This document shows, one piece after another, positions 43,776 through 52,578 of a stretch of DNA of 64,000 bases; position 1 is the first letter of the stretch; every line of letters starts with the position of its first letter. Origin of the DNA: Bradyrhizobium genosp. L (GTDB lineage Bacteria; Pseudomonadota; Alphaproteobacteria; Rhizobiales; Xanthobacteraceae); assembly GCF_015624485.1 (NCBI RefSeq), contig NZ_CP061378.1, positions 4,340,001-4,404,000 on the forward strand, read 5' to 3'. The notes beneath the pieces were generated by a model that saw only the letters and a list, made by a program, of their open reading frames with translations, did no database searches and had not been told where the DNA came from. The position numbers and the translations under genes are program-made.

Positions 43776-44249
43776 CTATCCCCGCGCCCGCATCAGGCGG
43801 CCCTTCTCGCGGCTCCAGTCGCGCTTCTTCTCGGTCTCGCGCTTGTCGTGCAGCTTCTTGCCCTTGGCGACCGCGAGCAGCAGCTTGGCACGGCCGCGCT
43901 CGTTGAAATACAGCTTTAGCGGAATGAGCGTCATGCCCTCGCGGTCGACGGCGCCGAGCAGCTTGTTGATCTGCTTGCGATGCAGCAGCAGTTTCCGCGG
44001 CCGCTTCGGCTCGTGGTTGAAGCGGTTGGCCTGCAGATATTCCGGGATATTGGCGTTGATTAGCCAAATCTCGCCGTTCTTGGAATCCGCATAGGATTCC
44101 GCGATCGTGCTCTTGCCGTTGCGGATCGATTTGACCTCGGTGCCGGTCAGCGAAATGCCGGCCTCGATGGTGTCCTCGATGGCGTAGTTGAAGCGGGCCT
44201 TCCGGTTTTCAGCGACAACCTTGATCGGGCGTTCGTTCTTGTCGGCCAC
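43776..44249 (-). CDS. smpB: SsrA-binding protein SmpB
   Basis: SmpB brings tmRNA to stalled ribosomes for trans-translation. The 157-residue protein has the OB-fold core: [60 protein letters not shown] and [20 protein letters not shown], ending in the basic tail [20 protein letters not shown] that folds in the decoding centre. It lies 1 bp after mscL and near dapA, the usual rhizobial dapA–smpB neighbourhood. Confidence 0.97.
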   Translation of the reverse strand: MADKNERPIKVVAENRKARFNYAIEDTIEAGISLTGTEVKSIRNGKSTIAESYADSKNGEIWLINANIPEYLQANRFNHEPKRPRKLLLHRKQINKLLGAVDREGMTLIPLKLYFNERGRAKLLLAVAKGKKLHDKRETEKKRDWSREKGRLMRARG

Positions 44250-44250
44250 T

Positions 44251-44667
44251 TTAGCTCTTCTTGAGGAGGTCGCGGATTTCCGTCAGCAGCACGACCTCGG
44301 CCGACGGCTTCGGAGGCTCGGCGGGCGCGGCTGCTTCCTTGCGCTTGAACTTGTTCATGGTGCGAACGACCATGAACAGCACGAAGGCGACGATGATAAA
44401 GTTCACGACCAGGGTGAGGAAGCTGCCATAGGCCAGCACCGCCCCCTGCTTCTTGGCGTCGGCGAGGTTAGTCGCGTCCACCCCATGCTTGAGGCCGACG
44501 AAGTAGTTGGAGAAATCAAGGCCGCCGGTGACTGCGCCAACGATCGGCATGATGATGTCGTTGACCATCGAAGTCACGATGGCGCCGAAGGCGGCGCCGA
44601 TAATGACCGCGACGGCGAGGTCGACGACATTGCCTTTCATGGCGAATTCGCGGAAATCCTTCAGCAT
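44251..44667 (-). CDS. mscL: Large-conductance mechanosensitive channel
   Basis: MscL opens under membrane tension to release solutes during osmotic down-shock. The 138-residue protein starts [20 protein letters not shown], with the pore helix [20 protein letters not shown], a periplasmic loop, the second helix [20 protein letters not shown], and a C-terminal bundle ending [12 protein letters not shown]. Length and helices are standard. It lies between dapA and smpB, all on the minus strand. Confidence 0.97.
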   Translation of the reverse strand: MLKDFREFAMKGNVVDLAVAVIIGAAFGAIVTSMVNDIIMPIVGAVTGGLDFSNYFVGLKHGVDATNLADAKKQGAVLAYGSFLTLVVNFIIVAFVLFMVVRTMNKFKRKEAAAPAEPPKPSAEVVLLTEIRDLLKKS

Positions 44668-44724
44668 ACCTGTCCCCTTCCTTCGACGTCACGCACCGGA
44701 CTGCCCGGCGCGAATCCCCGGATC

Positions 44725-45615
44725 TCAGTTGATCAGCCCAGCATGGACCATGGCGCTGCGTACCGCGGCACGGGTCGATTCCGCGACCGGCACCATCGGC
44801 AGCCGCAGCTTCTCGTCCAGCTTGCCGAGCAGCGACATCGCATATTTCACCGGCGCCGGATTGCTCTCGATGAAGAGATTGGTGTGCAACGGCATCAGCT
44901 TGTCGTGGATCGCGAGCGCGGCCGTGGCGTCGCCCTTCTGCCAGGCGGCCTGGAACTCCGAGCACAGCCGGGGCGCGACGTTCGAGGTCACCGAGATGCA
45001 GCCATGGCCGCCATGCGCCATGTAGCCCAGGATCGTCGCGTCTTCGCCCGACAGCTGGTTGAAGTCCTCGCCCATCGCGGCGCGCTGCTGCGAGACCCGC
45101 ACCATGCTCGCGGTCGCATCCTTGACGCCGGCAATGTTCTTCAGCTCGAACAGCCGCTTCATGGTGTCGACCGACATGTCGATCACCGAGCGCGGCGGGA
45201 TGTTGTAGATGATGATCGGAATGCCGATCGCATCGTTGATCGCCTTGAAGTGCTGGTAGAGGCCTTCCTGGGTCGGCTTGTTGTAATATGGCGTCACCAC
45301 CAGCACCGCGGTGGCGCCCGCCTGCTCGGCATGCTCGGCGAGCTCGATCGCTTCCTTGGTCGAGTTCGAGCCGGCGCCGGCGATCACGGGCACCCGGCCG
45401 TTGGCCTCGGCGATGCACCACTCGACGACGCGCTTGTGCTCGTCATGGCTCAGCGTCGGGCTCTCGCCAGTGGTGCCGACCGGCACCAGGCCGTGCGTGC
45501 CCTCGCTGATCTGCCAGTTCACGAGGCTGCGGAACGCGGCCTCATCCACCGAGCCGTTCTTGAAGGGCGTCACCAAGGCAGTGAATGACCCCCGGAATTT
45601 TGTCTTGGCTGCCAT
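44725..45615 (-). CDS. dapA: 4-hydroxy-tetrahydrodipicolinate synthase
   Basis: DapA condenses pyruvate with aspartate semialdehyde, the first committed step to lysine and diaminopimelate. The 296-residue TIM barrel has [20 protein letters not shown], Tyr137 in [14 protein letters not shown] and the pyruvate Schiff-base Lys165 in [12 protein letters not shown]. Start is [18 protein letters not shown]. It heads the dapA–mscL–smpB minus-strand run and is divergent from slt. Confidence 0.96.
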   Translation of the reverse strand: MAAKTKFRGSFTALVTPFKNGSVDEAAFRSLVNWQISEGTHGLVPVGTTGESPTLSHDEHKRVVEWCIAEANGRVPVIAGAGSNSTKEAIELAEHAEQAGATAVLVVTPYYNKPTQEGLYQHFKAINDAIGIPIIIYNIPPRSVIDMSVDTMKRLFELKNIAGVKDATASMVRVSQQRAAMGEDFNQLSGEDATILGYMAHGGHGCISVTSNVAPRLCSEFQAAWQKGDATAALAIHDKLMPLHTNLFIESNPAPVKYAMSLLGKLDEKLRLPMVPVAESTRAAVRSAMVHAGLIN

Positions 45616-45943
45616 GGACTTCCTCCAAACGCTTCAGGCTTCGTGCTAGGTCGCTCGACCCGGATATTGGCGTGCTTCTGTTGGCGTGCTTCCGTTCGCG
45701 CCAGCGGCCCCATACCGCGGAAAAATGCCACCAAAGGCGATTCATACCGGGTCTGGCCCGGCGGCGAAAGGGCCGCATCGTACCTATCCCGGCCCCGATT
45801 TCGGTCCAGCCGCGATTTTGCCGCGGTGCTGGCGCAAAGAGCCGCAGGCCGGCGACGCCTTTTTAGCATTTTGTGCACATATTCAATCAAATAAGAACTG
45901 ATGGCCCTGATGACCAGATGATTCGGCGCCGCAGAGGACCTCC
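45616..45943. other. Divergent promoter region between dapA and slt
   Basis: About 330 bp without a supported gene. The section 45850-45905 is A/T-rich (TTTTTAGCATTTTG… and CAAATAAGAACT) and a likely slt promoter. No repeat element. Confidence 0.5.
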
Positions 45944-48409
45944 GTGATCCCTTTCAGCCGCGCAGGCACATTGCGATCGACCGCACTGGCGACCAGCCTG
46001 GCGCTGGTGGTCGGATTCGCCGCGATCACGGCCGGTGCCCGGGCGGCGGAGGATGCTCCAGCAGCGAAGCCCGCAGCCGAAAGCGCGGCTGCCAAGGCCA
46101 CCGCCAAGACGACCGCGGCCAAGCACGCTGCTCCCAAGAGCACATCTGCGAAGGCGAGCGAGACCAAGGGCAGCGCTGCCAGATCCGACGCCGCAAAGAC
46201 AACGTCTTCCAAGACGAGTGCTGACAAGACGAGCGCTTCCAAGGCTGGCGTTTCCAAGGCTGGCGCCGTCAAGCCTGAAAGTTCCAGGACTGGTAACGCC
46301 AAGGCTGACAGCACCAAGACGACCGCCGCGAAGACCGGCAAGACGACCTCATCCAAAACCGCTGCGCCCGTCGCGACCGGAGCCTTGCCGCACAAGCCAG
46401 CCGCCGTGAGCACCGTCGCACCCGCACTGGTCCCCGCGACCCGCCAGCATGCTGCACCGGCAGTGCGCAAGCCGATCACGCCTGCCGCGGTGGCAGCGAC
46501 CTCGTCGACCTCGCAAGCCGACAAGGATGCGCTGGAGAACGTCATCGAGCTCCTGCGCAAGCGCAAGGCTTCGGATGCCACCGAGGCCGAGGCCTCGATC
46601 TCCGATCCGGTGGCGCGCAAGCTCGCCGAATGGCTGATCCTGCGCAGCGAGGACAATGGCGCCTCGGTCGAGCGGTACCGCGCCTTCCTCGACGCCAATC
46701 CGAGCTGGCCGTCGCAGACCTTCCTGCGCCGCCGCATCGAGGCTTCGCTGTGGGATGACAAGCGCGACGACTCCGCCGTCTGGGCCTGGTTCCAGAATGA
46801 ATCGCCGGTCTCCGCCAAGGGCCGCTTCGCGCTGGCGAAGGCGATGATCGCGCGCGGCGACCGCGGCAATGCCGAGCGTCTCGTGCGTGAGGCCTGGCGC
46901 AATGACGGAATGAGCGAGGACACCGAGAACACCGCGCTCGATCTGTTCGGATCGTTCCTGTCCGGCGGCGACCACAAGGCGCGCATGGACGCGATGCTCT
47001 ACGGCACCGACAATGAGGCCGCAGGGCTGCGTGAGGCCAAGCGGCTCGGCTCCGGCTATGTCGCGCTGGCCAGGGCGCGCATCGCCGCCAACCGCAAGGG
47101 CGGAAACCTGCGCGCGCTGCTGGAGGCCGTGCCGCGCGAGCTCTCCGGCGACACCGGCTATCTGTTCGCCAAGATCCAGCTGCTCCGCCGCGAGGAGAAA
47201 TTTGCCGAGGCCGCGCAGCTGATGCTGGGCGCGCCGCGCGAGCCGGCCCGGATCTTCAACGTCGACGAATGGTGGGTCGAGCGCCGGCTGCTCGCGCGCA
47301 AGATGATCGACGTCAACGAATTCCGCACCGCCTATCTGATCGCCCGCGACGCGGCGCTGCCGGCCCGCGACATCTACAAGACCGAGCAGGAATTCACCTC
47401 GGGCTGGATCGCGCTGCGCTTCCTCAACGACCCCGCATTGGCCGCGCAGCACTTCGCGCGGATCGGCGTCGGCAGCGCCAACCCGACGGCGCTGGCGCGG
47501 GCCGGCTACTGGCAGGGCCGCGCCGCGGAAGCCGCCGGCCGCAGCCAGGAGGCGCGCGCCGCCTATTCGCGCGCGGCCGAGCAATCCACCAGCTATTACG
47601 GCCAGCTCGCGCGCGCCAAACTCGGCCTGCCGCAGATCGAATTGAACGGCGCGCCGCGCGGCCGCAGCGCCGAGCGGCTCGAGATCGTCCGCGCCACCAC
47701 GCTGCTCTACGAGCTCGGCGAGCGCGAGCTGGCGATCCCGATCCTCGCCGACATGGGCGACAATGGCGATCCCGAAGCGCTGGCCGGCCTCGGCGAATTG
47801 ACCGCGCGCGCCGGCGATGCCCGCGGCATGCTCCTGATGGGCAAGGCCGCGCTCAATCGCGGTCTGCCGTTCGACCACTACGCCTACCCGGTCAACGGCA
47901 TTCCCTCGTTCCGCCAGGTCGGGCCCGAGGTCGAGCCGAGCATCGTCTACGCCATCGCCCGCCAGGAGAGCGCGTTCAATCCGGCGGTGGTGTCGCCGGC
48001 CCAGGCCTACGGCCTGATGCAGGTAACGCCGGAAGCCGGCCGCTATGTCTGCAAGCGCGCCGGCATCGGCTTCGACCTCAGCCGGATGAAGACCGATCCG
48101 GTCTACAACGCGACCCTCGGCGCGGCCGAGCTCGGCGGCCTGCTCGAGGACTATCGCGGCTCCTACATCCTCACCTTCGCCGCCTACAATGCCGGCCGCG
48201 GCAGCGTGAAGAAGTGGATCGAGCGCTACGGCGATCCGCGCGATCCCAAGGTCGACGCCGTCGACTGGGTCGAGCTGATTCCGTTCTCGGAGACGCGGAA
48301 CTACGTCCAGCGCATCATGGAGAACCTGCAGGTCTACCGCGCCCGCTTCGGCGGCGGCACCAAATTGCAGATCGAGGCCGATCTGCGCCGCGGCGGCAGC
48401 GTCGAGTAA
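45944..48409 (+). CDS. Soluble lytic murein transglycosylase
   Basis: This periplasmic enzyme cleaves the peptidoglycan sugar chain, forming 1,6-anhydromuramic ends. The 821-residue protein has a signal peptide (about 1-34, ending GARAAEDA), an unusually long low-complexity linker of about 150 residues rich in Ala, Lys, Thr and Ser (AKTTAAK, KTSADKTSASK repeats), a helical superhelix (about 190-620) with TPR-like segments, and the SLT domain with catalytic Glu675 in AIARQESAFNP, followed by AYGLMQVTPEAGRYVC and AAYNAGRGSVKKWIE. GTG at 45944 with GAGGA upstream is the start. The linker is much longer than in E. coli Slt70, which has none. Confidence 0.93.
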   Translation: MIPFSRAGTLRSTALATSLALVVGFAAITAGARAAEDAPAAKPAAESAAAKATAKTTAAKHAAPKSTSAKASETKGSAARSDAAKTTSSKTSADKTSASKAGVSKAGAVKPESSRTGNAKADSTKTTAAKTGKTTSSKTAAPVATGALPHKPAAVSTVAPALVPATRQHAAPAVRKPITPAAVAATSSTSQADKDALENVIELLRKRKASDATEAEASISDPVARKLAEWLILRSEDNGASVERYRAFLDANPSWPSQTFLRRRIEASLWDDKRDDSAVWAWFQNESPVSAKGRFALAKAMIARGDRGNAERLVREAWRNDGMSEDTENTALDLFGSFLSGGDHKARMDAMLYGTDNEAAGLREAKRLGSGYVALARARIAANRKGGNLRALLEAVPRELSGDTGYLFAKIQLLRREEKFAEAAQLMLGAPREPARIFNVDEWWVERRLLARKMIDVNEFRTAYLIARDAALPARDIYKTEQEFTSGWIALRFLNDPALAAQHFARIGVGSANPTALARAGYWQGRAAEAAGRSQEARAAYSRAAEQSTSYYGQLARAKLGLPQIELNGAPRGRSAERLEIVRATTLLYELGERELAIPILADMGDNGDPEALAGLGELTARAGDARGMLLMGKAALNRGLPFDHYAYPVNGIPSFRQVGPEVEPSIVYAIARQESAFNPAVVSPAQAYGLMQVTPEAGRYVCKRAGIGFDLSRMKTDPVYNATLGAAELGGLLEDYRGSYILTFAAYNAGRGSVKKWIERYGDPRDPKVDAVDWVELIPFSETRNYVQRIMENLQVYRARFGGGTKLQIEADLRRGGSVE

Positions 48410-48653
48410 TCCGGCACGGCACGATTTATCCGAATTCAATCAATATCTTGAGCCAATCCAAGACGGCTGCGCGCGCCGAACCGTCCCTGCGGTGATGTGC
48501 CGGGGGATCTCGTTCCACGTCCGTTCTTTCTCAGTCCGAGAGCATGCCGTTGTGATGGACCCCCACCACCGCAGCATGGCTGAGAATAATCGAGCACAAA
48601 CACGCCCTTCCAAATTGACCGTGCCGACAAAATCGATGCATAAGGCTCGCACC

Positions 48654-48746
48654 GGAGAGGTGGCCGAGTGGCTGAAGGCAACGCTTTGCTAAAGCGTCAT
48701 ACGGTCTCAAGCTGTATCGAGGGTTCGAATCCCTCCCTCTCCGCCA
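48654..48746 (+). tRNA. tRNA-Ser (GCU), CCA encoded
   Basis: The acceptor arms GGAGAGG (48654-48660) and CCTCTCC (48736-48742) pair perfectly, followed by discriminator G and encoded CCA. The anticodon stem ACGCT/AGCGT surrounds TT-GCT-AA with anticodon GCT at 48688-48690, reading AGC/AGU. A long variable arm and the T-arm GAGGG-TTCGAAT-CCCTC complete a class II tRNA. No integrase or repeated 3' end is seen nearby. Confidence 0.96.
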
Positions 48747-48879
48747 AAATGTTTCAAATCACCTTCCGTCGGGGCAAGGCACGGTCTGCTGCATCGGCGC
48801 CGCCAGGCCGAACTGCGACATCTTTCCTGCACGCAACATGGCTATCGTCGCTGTTTCGGAGCCGCCGAGGAGCCAGGCC

Positions 48880-49611
48880 ATGAAGCAATATGTGACGGTC
48901 GGACTGGCGATCATCGCGGGAGCCGCGCTGATCGAGGTGGCGCTCGTTCCGGGGCTGCTGATCGGCGGCGCGGCGGTGCTCGCACCGAGCTACGTGCCGG
49001 GCCTGCGGCGCCGGAAGCGAAAATCTGCGACGGCGTCGCGTCGCGCGACGGCGCCCGCAGCCTCTCTTCTGCGCCAGTTGCCCGTGAGCCTGCCGCGCGC
49101 GCTGCTGCCGAAGCTCGTGCTCGGGCGAACCGTCGCCAAGACCATCACGTTCCGGATCATCGTCACGAGCCTCGACTTCACCACCAACTATCTGGTGATT
49201 GGCGAACTCGGCACCGCGGCTGGTCTGTCTTCCTTCAACCTGGTGGCTGGCCCCCTCTTCTATCTCGTCCACGAAACCGCCTGGAATTACTTCAGGTCCT
49301 CCGCGCTCGCCTCGCCCGCAGCGGACGCCCAATCCGCCGATGACAGCGGCATCGAGGTCGGCGGCATCAAGATCAGCCGCGCACTGGCCAAGACCATCAC
49401 CTACCGAACCATCGCAACTGTGGTCGACTTCACCACCAACTATGTGGTGGTGCGCAACGTCACCGAAGCGGCGATCCTCTCGGCCAGCGGCTTCATCCTC
49501 GGACCCTTCGTCTATTTCGGCCACGAGAAGGCCTGGGACTATTTCACAGCACGTGCCGAGCGCGCCGCTGAGTTGCCGATCGAGACCCGCCTCCTGCCCG
49601 CGCCGGGTTGA
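48880..49611 (+). CDS. Membrane protein with two DUF2061 domains
   Basis: The 243-residue protein begins with a hydrophobic helix (YVTVGLAIIAGAALIEVALV), a basic linker (LRRRKRKSATASRRA) and two copies of the DUF2061 domain: KTITFRIIVTSLDFTTNYLV…LVHETAWNYF and KTITYRTIATVVDFTTNYVV…FGHEKAWDYF. DUF2061 proteins are small inner-membrane proteins of unknown role, normally with one domain; the tandem form is less common. ATG at 48880 has GAGGAG upstream. It follows the tRNA gene and stands alone. Confidence 0.85.
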   Translation: MKQYVTVGLAIIAGAALIEVALVPGLLIGGAAVLAPSYVPGLRRRKRKSATASRRATAPAASLLRQLPVSLPRALLPKLVLGRTVAKTITFRIIVTSLDFTTNYLVIGELGTAAGLSSFNLVAGPLFYLVHETAWNYFRSSALASPAADAQSADDSGIEVGGIKISRALAKTITYRTIATVVDFTTNYVVVRNVTEAAILSASGFILGPFVYFGHEKAWDYFTARAERAAELPIETRLLPAPG

Positions 49612-49631
49612 TCGCAGCCTGTGGCTTTCCG

Positions 49632-50531
49632 CTATTTCGCTGGCGCCGCCTGCGTAGCCGCCTCCAACATCCACTCCCTGAACGCTGCGATCTTCGGCAG
49701 CCCCTGCCTGTTGTCGGGACAGACGAGATAATAGGCGAACTCCTCCATATGCACGGTGTCGAGCAGTTGAACCAACCGTCCGCTGCGCAATTCCTGCTCG
49801 ACCATCGCCGCCGGCAGCAGGCCTGCGCCCTGCCCCGACAGCACGGCCTTCAGCAACAGGCTTGAATCGTCGAACGACGGCCCGCGCGGCGCGCGCACCT
49901 CTTCGACGCCCTGGCTCTGAAACCACAGGCTCCATCCCTTGCGATCGGCATCGTGCACCTGCGGCCAGCGCGCGAGATCGGCTGGTGCCTTCGGGCGACC
50001 GAGGCGCGCCAGCAGCTCTGGCGCCGCGATCGCCACCATCTCGACCGTGACGACGCGGTCGCTGCGCAGGCCCGGGTAGCGGCCGAGACCGTGGCGCACC
50101 GCGACGTCGATGCCGCTGCGGGAAAAATCCACCAGCGTGTTGCTCGTGATGATCTGCAGATCGACCTCGGGATGCGCGCGCTGAAACGACGCCATGCGCG
50201 GCACCAGCCAGGCCGATGCGAAGAACGGCGTGACGCTCACAGTCAACGTGCCGACGTCGGCCGATGCCGCGACACGGCGCGAGGCCTCAGCGATCTGACG
50301 AAACGCATTGCGCACCGACGGCAGATAGTCGCGGCCGGCATCGGTGAGATAGATGCCGCGTGGCACGCGCTCGAACAACTTCACACCGAGATGCGCCTCG
50401 AGCGTCTTCAGCATCTGGCTCACGGCGCCCGGCGTGACGCAAAGCTCCTCGGCCGCGAGCTTCACCGAGAGATGGCGGGCCGCGGACTCGAAGGCCTTCA
50501 GGGCATTCAAAGGCGGAAGCTTCTGCTCCAT
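49632..50531 (-). CDS. LysR-family regulator (GcvA-like)
   Basis: The 299-residue protein has the HTH of the family (LPPLNALKAFESAARHLSVK, then ELCVTPGAVSQMLKTLEAHL) and an effector-binding domain starting at about residue 90 (VGTLTVSVTPFFASAWLVPR). The N-terminal type is GcvA-like. It is divergent from the amidase operon; two almost identical dyads in the 153-bp gap are its probable binding sites. The ligand is likely a substrate or product of that operon. Confidence 0.93.
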   Translation of the reverse strand: MEQKLPPLNALKAFESAARHLSVKLAAEELCVTPGAVSQMLKTLEAHLGVKLFERVPRGIYLTDAGRDYLPSVRNAFRQIAEASRRVAASADVGTLTVSVTPFFASAWLVPRMASFQRAHPEVDLQIITSNTLVDFSRSGIDVAVRHGLGRYPGLRSDRVVTVEMVAIAAPELLARLGRPKAPADLARWPQVHDADRKGWSLWFQSQGVEEVRAPRGPSFDDSSLLLKAVLSGQGAGLLPAAMVEQELRSGRLVQLLDTVHMEEFAYYLVCPDNRQGLPKIAAFREWMLEAATQAAPAK

Positions 50532-50534
50532 GAT

Positions 50535-50552
50535 TTAGATTTTCTAATCTGA
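50535..50552. promoter_or_regulatory. LysR operator candidate, copy 1
   Basis: TTAGATTTTCTAATCTGA contains the dyad AGATT-TTCT-AATCT and lies 4 bp before the regulator's start codon (minus strand). The same motif recurs at 50646-50662. Confidence 0.65.
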
Positions 50553-50645
50553 ATTGGCCAGCAATTCTGGTTTGTTACGGCGGCATTTCAGCATCATATT
50601 TCGCAAACAGCCTGAACGTCAACGCAACCCAACACGTAGCCTAGA

Positions 50646-50662
50646 TTAGATTTTCTATCTGA
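50646..50662. promoter_or_regulatory. LysR operator candidate, copy 2
   Basis: TTAGATTTTCTATCTGA differs from copy 1 by loss of one A and lies 23 bp before the amidase ATG. Together with the copy at 50535-50552 it gives a twin-site arrangement typical of divergent LysR control. Confidence 0.65.
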
Positions 50663-50684
50663 TTGAACGCGATGGAATGAGACA

Positions 50685-52124
50685 ATGCTCGACCACCCGG
50701 ACGGCTTCGCCTTTCACGGTCTGATCGAAACGGGAACGCAGATCAAAAGCGGGTCCATCTCCTCGCGCGCCGTGACCGAACAACAGCTCCAACGCATCGC
50801 GACGCTGGACCAGCGCTTAGGTGCCTTTGTGTACGTGCTCGAGGAAAGCGCGCTTGCGCAAGCCGACGCCGCCGATCGAGAGATCGCGAACGGACATGAT
50901 CGGGGACCGCTCCATGGCGTCCCCATCGCGGTCAAGGATCTGTGCTGGACCGAAGGTGTGGCGACGGCGGCAGGAACGCTGGTGTGTCGCGACTTCGTCC
51001 CGACGCAAGACGCCACGGTCGTTCGACGCCTGAAGGAAGCCGGCGCGATCCTGATCGGCAAGACCCAACTCACCGAAGGCGCGTATTCGGATTACCACCC
51101 CTCGATCACGCCGGCAGTCAACCCGTGGAACTCCGATTATTGGACCGGGATTTCGTCGAGCGGTTCAGCCGTTGCCACTGCGGCAGGGCTTTGCTTCGGC
51201 TCGATCGCGTCTGATACCGGCGGCTCCATTCGATGGCCCTCCGCGGCAAACGGCGTTACCGGTCTGAAGCCGACCTGGGGACGCGTGAGCCGCCATGGCG
51301 TGTTCGAGTTGGCGGCTTCGCTCGATCATGTCGGCACCATCGCGCGCAGTGCGGCCGACAACGGGGCGATCCTCGCAGTTATCTCTGGAAGCGACCCGAG
51401 CGATCCGACAGCCAGTCATCTTCCCGTACCGGACTATCTTGCGGCCGCAGAGGCCGGCGCAGACCGGCTGCGTATCGGCATCGACCCGCAATGGAATGCG
51501 ATTGACGTCGACATGGAGACGCAATCCGCGCTTTCCACTGCGATCGCGGTGTTCGCTCAGCTCGGCGCCGACATCGTCGAGATTACGTTTCCGGACGTTA
51601 CGCAGATCATCGCCGATTGGGTGCCGAATTGCGCGGTGGAAGCCGCCGTCGCCCACGAGGCCGATTACGCCGCACACAAGGACCTCTACGGCCCAATCCT
51701 GTCATCGGTGATCAAGACCGGCGCCTCCATCTCGGGGGTGGAGTATCAGAAGATCCTGTTGCGGCGTGCAGCGTTCCGCGGACAGGTCGAGGCGCTCTTT
51801 CAGACCATCGACGTGATCCTGACGCCGATCCAACCGTTCGCGCCCCTGACACTGGCAAAGATCGCCACCCTGGGAGAGCAGCCCGACCTCATTGCCAAGC
51901 TGCAGCGCTATGCGTGTCCGTTCGACATGAGCGGCCACCCGACGCTGTCCTTCCCGGGCGGTGTAATGCGCGAGGGCATGCCGATCGGACTGCAATTGGT
52001 GGCCGGCCACTTCCAGGAGACGGCCCTGCTACGTGCGGGCTGTGCCTTCCAGGACTCAACGACATGGCATCGACGGCATCCGGTTGTTTTGGCGGCAACC
52101 ACTTCCGAGGAGGCCACGGCATGA
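50685..52124 (+). CDS. Amidase-signature family hydrolase
   Basis: The 479-residue protein has the amidase Ser-cisSer-Lys triad: Lys84 in VPIAVKDLCW, cis-Ser157 in GISSSGSAVA and nucleophile Ser181 in SDTGGSIRWPS. GISSSGS departs from the usual GGSSGGS. The N-terminal RGPLHGVPIAVKD motif is typical. It is not GatA: a true gatA is at 59431, and the gene's neighbours are catabolic. It starts an operon with a hotdog thioesterase, an MFS carrier and a small monooxygenase. The substrate is likely an amide, carbamate or acyl amide, but cannot be named. Confidence 0.92.
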   Translation: MLDHPDGFAFHGLIETGTQIKSGSISSRAVTEQQLQRIATLDQRLGAFVYVLEESALAQADAADREIANGHDRGPLHGVPIAVKDLCWTEGVATAAGTLVCRDFVPTQDATVVRRLKEAGAILIGKTQLTEGAYSDYHPSITPAVNPWNSDYWTGISSSGSAVATAAGLCFGSIASDTGGSIRWPSAANGVTGLKPTWGRVSRHGVFELAASLDHVGTIARSAADNGAILAVISGSDPSDPTASHLPVPDYLAAAEAGADRLRIGIDPQWNAIDVDMETQSALSTAIAVFAQLGADIVEITFPDVTQIIADWVPNCAVEAAVAHEADYAAHKDLYGPILSSVIKTGASISGVEYQKILLRRAAFRGQVEALFQTIDVILTPIQPFAPLTLAKIATLGEQPDLIAKLQRYACPFDMSGHPTLSFPGGVMREGMPIGLQLVAGHFQETALLRAGCAFQDSTTWHRRHPVVLAATTSEEATA

Positions 52125-52552
52125 CAGCGACGGTCGATCGGATCAACGCCACCCAAGCCGGAAGCCTGCCCGGCGAGCTGGCCTTTCAATGGATTGAAGT
52201 CGAGCAGAGTTTTGTGCGCGGCCGCTTCGACATCGGGACAAAACACTTCTCCCCTCATGGACCGCTGCACGGCGCGAGCATCGTCGCCTTGGCAGACTCC
52301 GCCTGCGGCTTCGGCTGTCTCGCTTCGTTGCCGGAAGGCGCAAGCGGCTTCGCCACCTCCGAGCTGAAGACCAACTTCATCGGCACCGCGCGCGAAGGCG
52401 GCGTGAGCTGTGAGGCGCGGCTCGTGCATGCCGGGCGCACGACACAGGTTTGGGACGCCGTGGTCCGCAGCGAGGTCACGGGGAAGACCATCGCGCTGTT
52501 CCGCTGCACCCAGATGCTGCTCACCGCATCGGCGCCCGCTGCCAACCGCTGA
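52121..52552 (+). CDS. PaaI-like hotdog-fold thioesterase
   Basis: The 143-residue protein shows a single hotdog domain with GRFDIGTKHFSPHGPLHGAS, ALADSACGFGCLASLPE and TSELKTNFIGTAREG, matching acyl-CoA thioesterases of the PaaI/YbgC-like group. It starts at an ATGA overlap with the amidase and so is co-translated. It likely releases an acid from the CoA thioester of the amidase product; that is inference from context. Confidence 0.85.
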   Translation: MTATVDRINATQAGSLPGELAFQWIEVEQSFVRGRFDIGTKHFSPHGPLHGASIVALADSACGFGCLASLPEGASGFATSELKTNFIGTAREGGVSCEARLVHAGRTTQVWDAVVRSEVTGKTIALFRCTQMLLTASAPAANR

Positions 52553-52578
52553 TCGGACCAATCACAGGGAATGCCACC

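Noticed and set aside
46349..48439. A 696-codon minus-strand frame
   Set aside because: Antisense to the lytic transglycosylase gene, which has a signal peptide and the SLT motif.
48654..48746. Genomic island attached at tRNA-Ser
   Set aside because: No integrase, no direct repeat of the tRNA 3' end, and neighbouring genes are of ordinary composition.
50685..52124. Second gatA
   Set aside because: Altered GISSSGS loop, catabolic neighbours and LysR control; a complete gatCA set is present at 59.4-61.4 kb.
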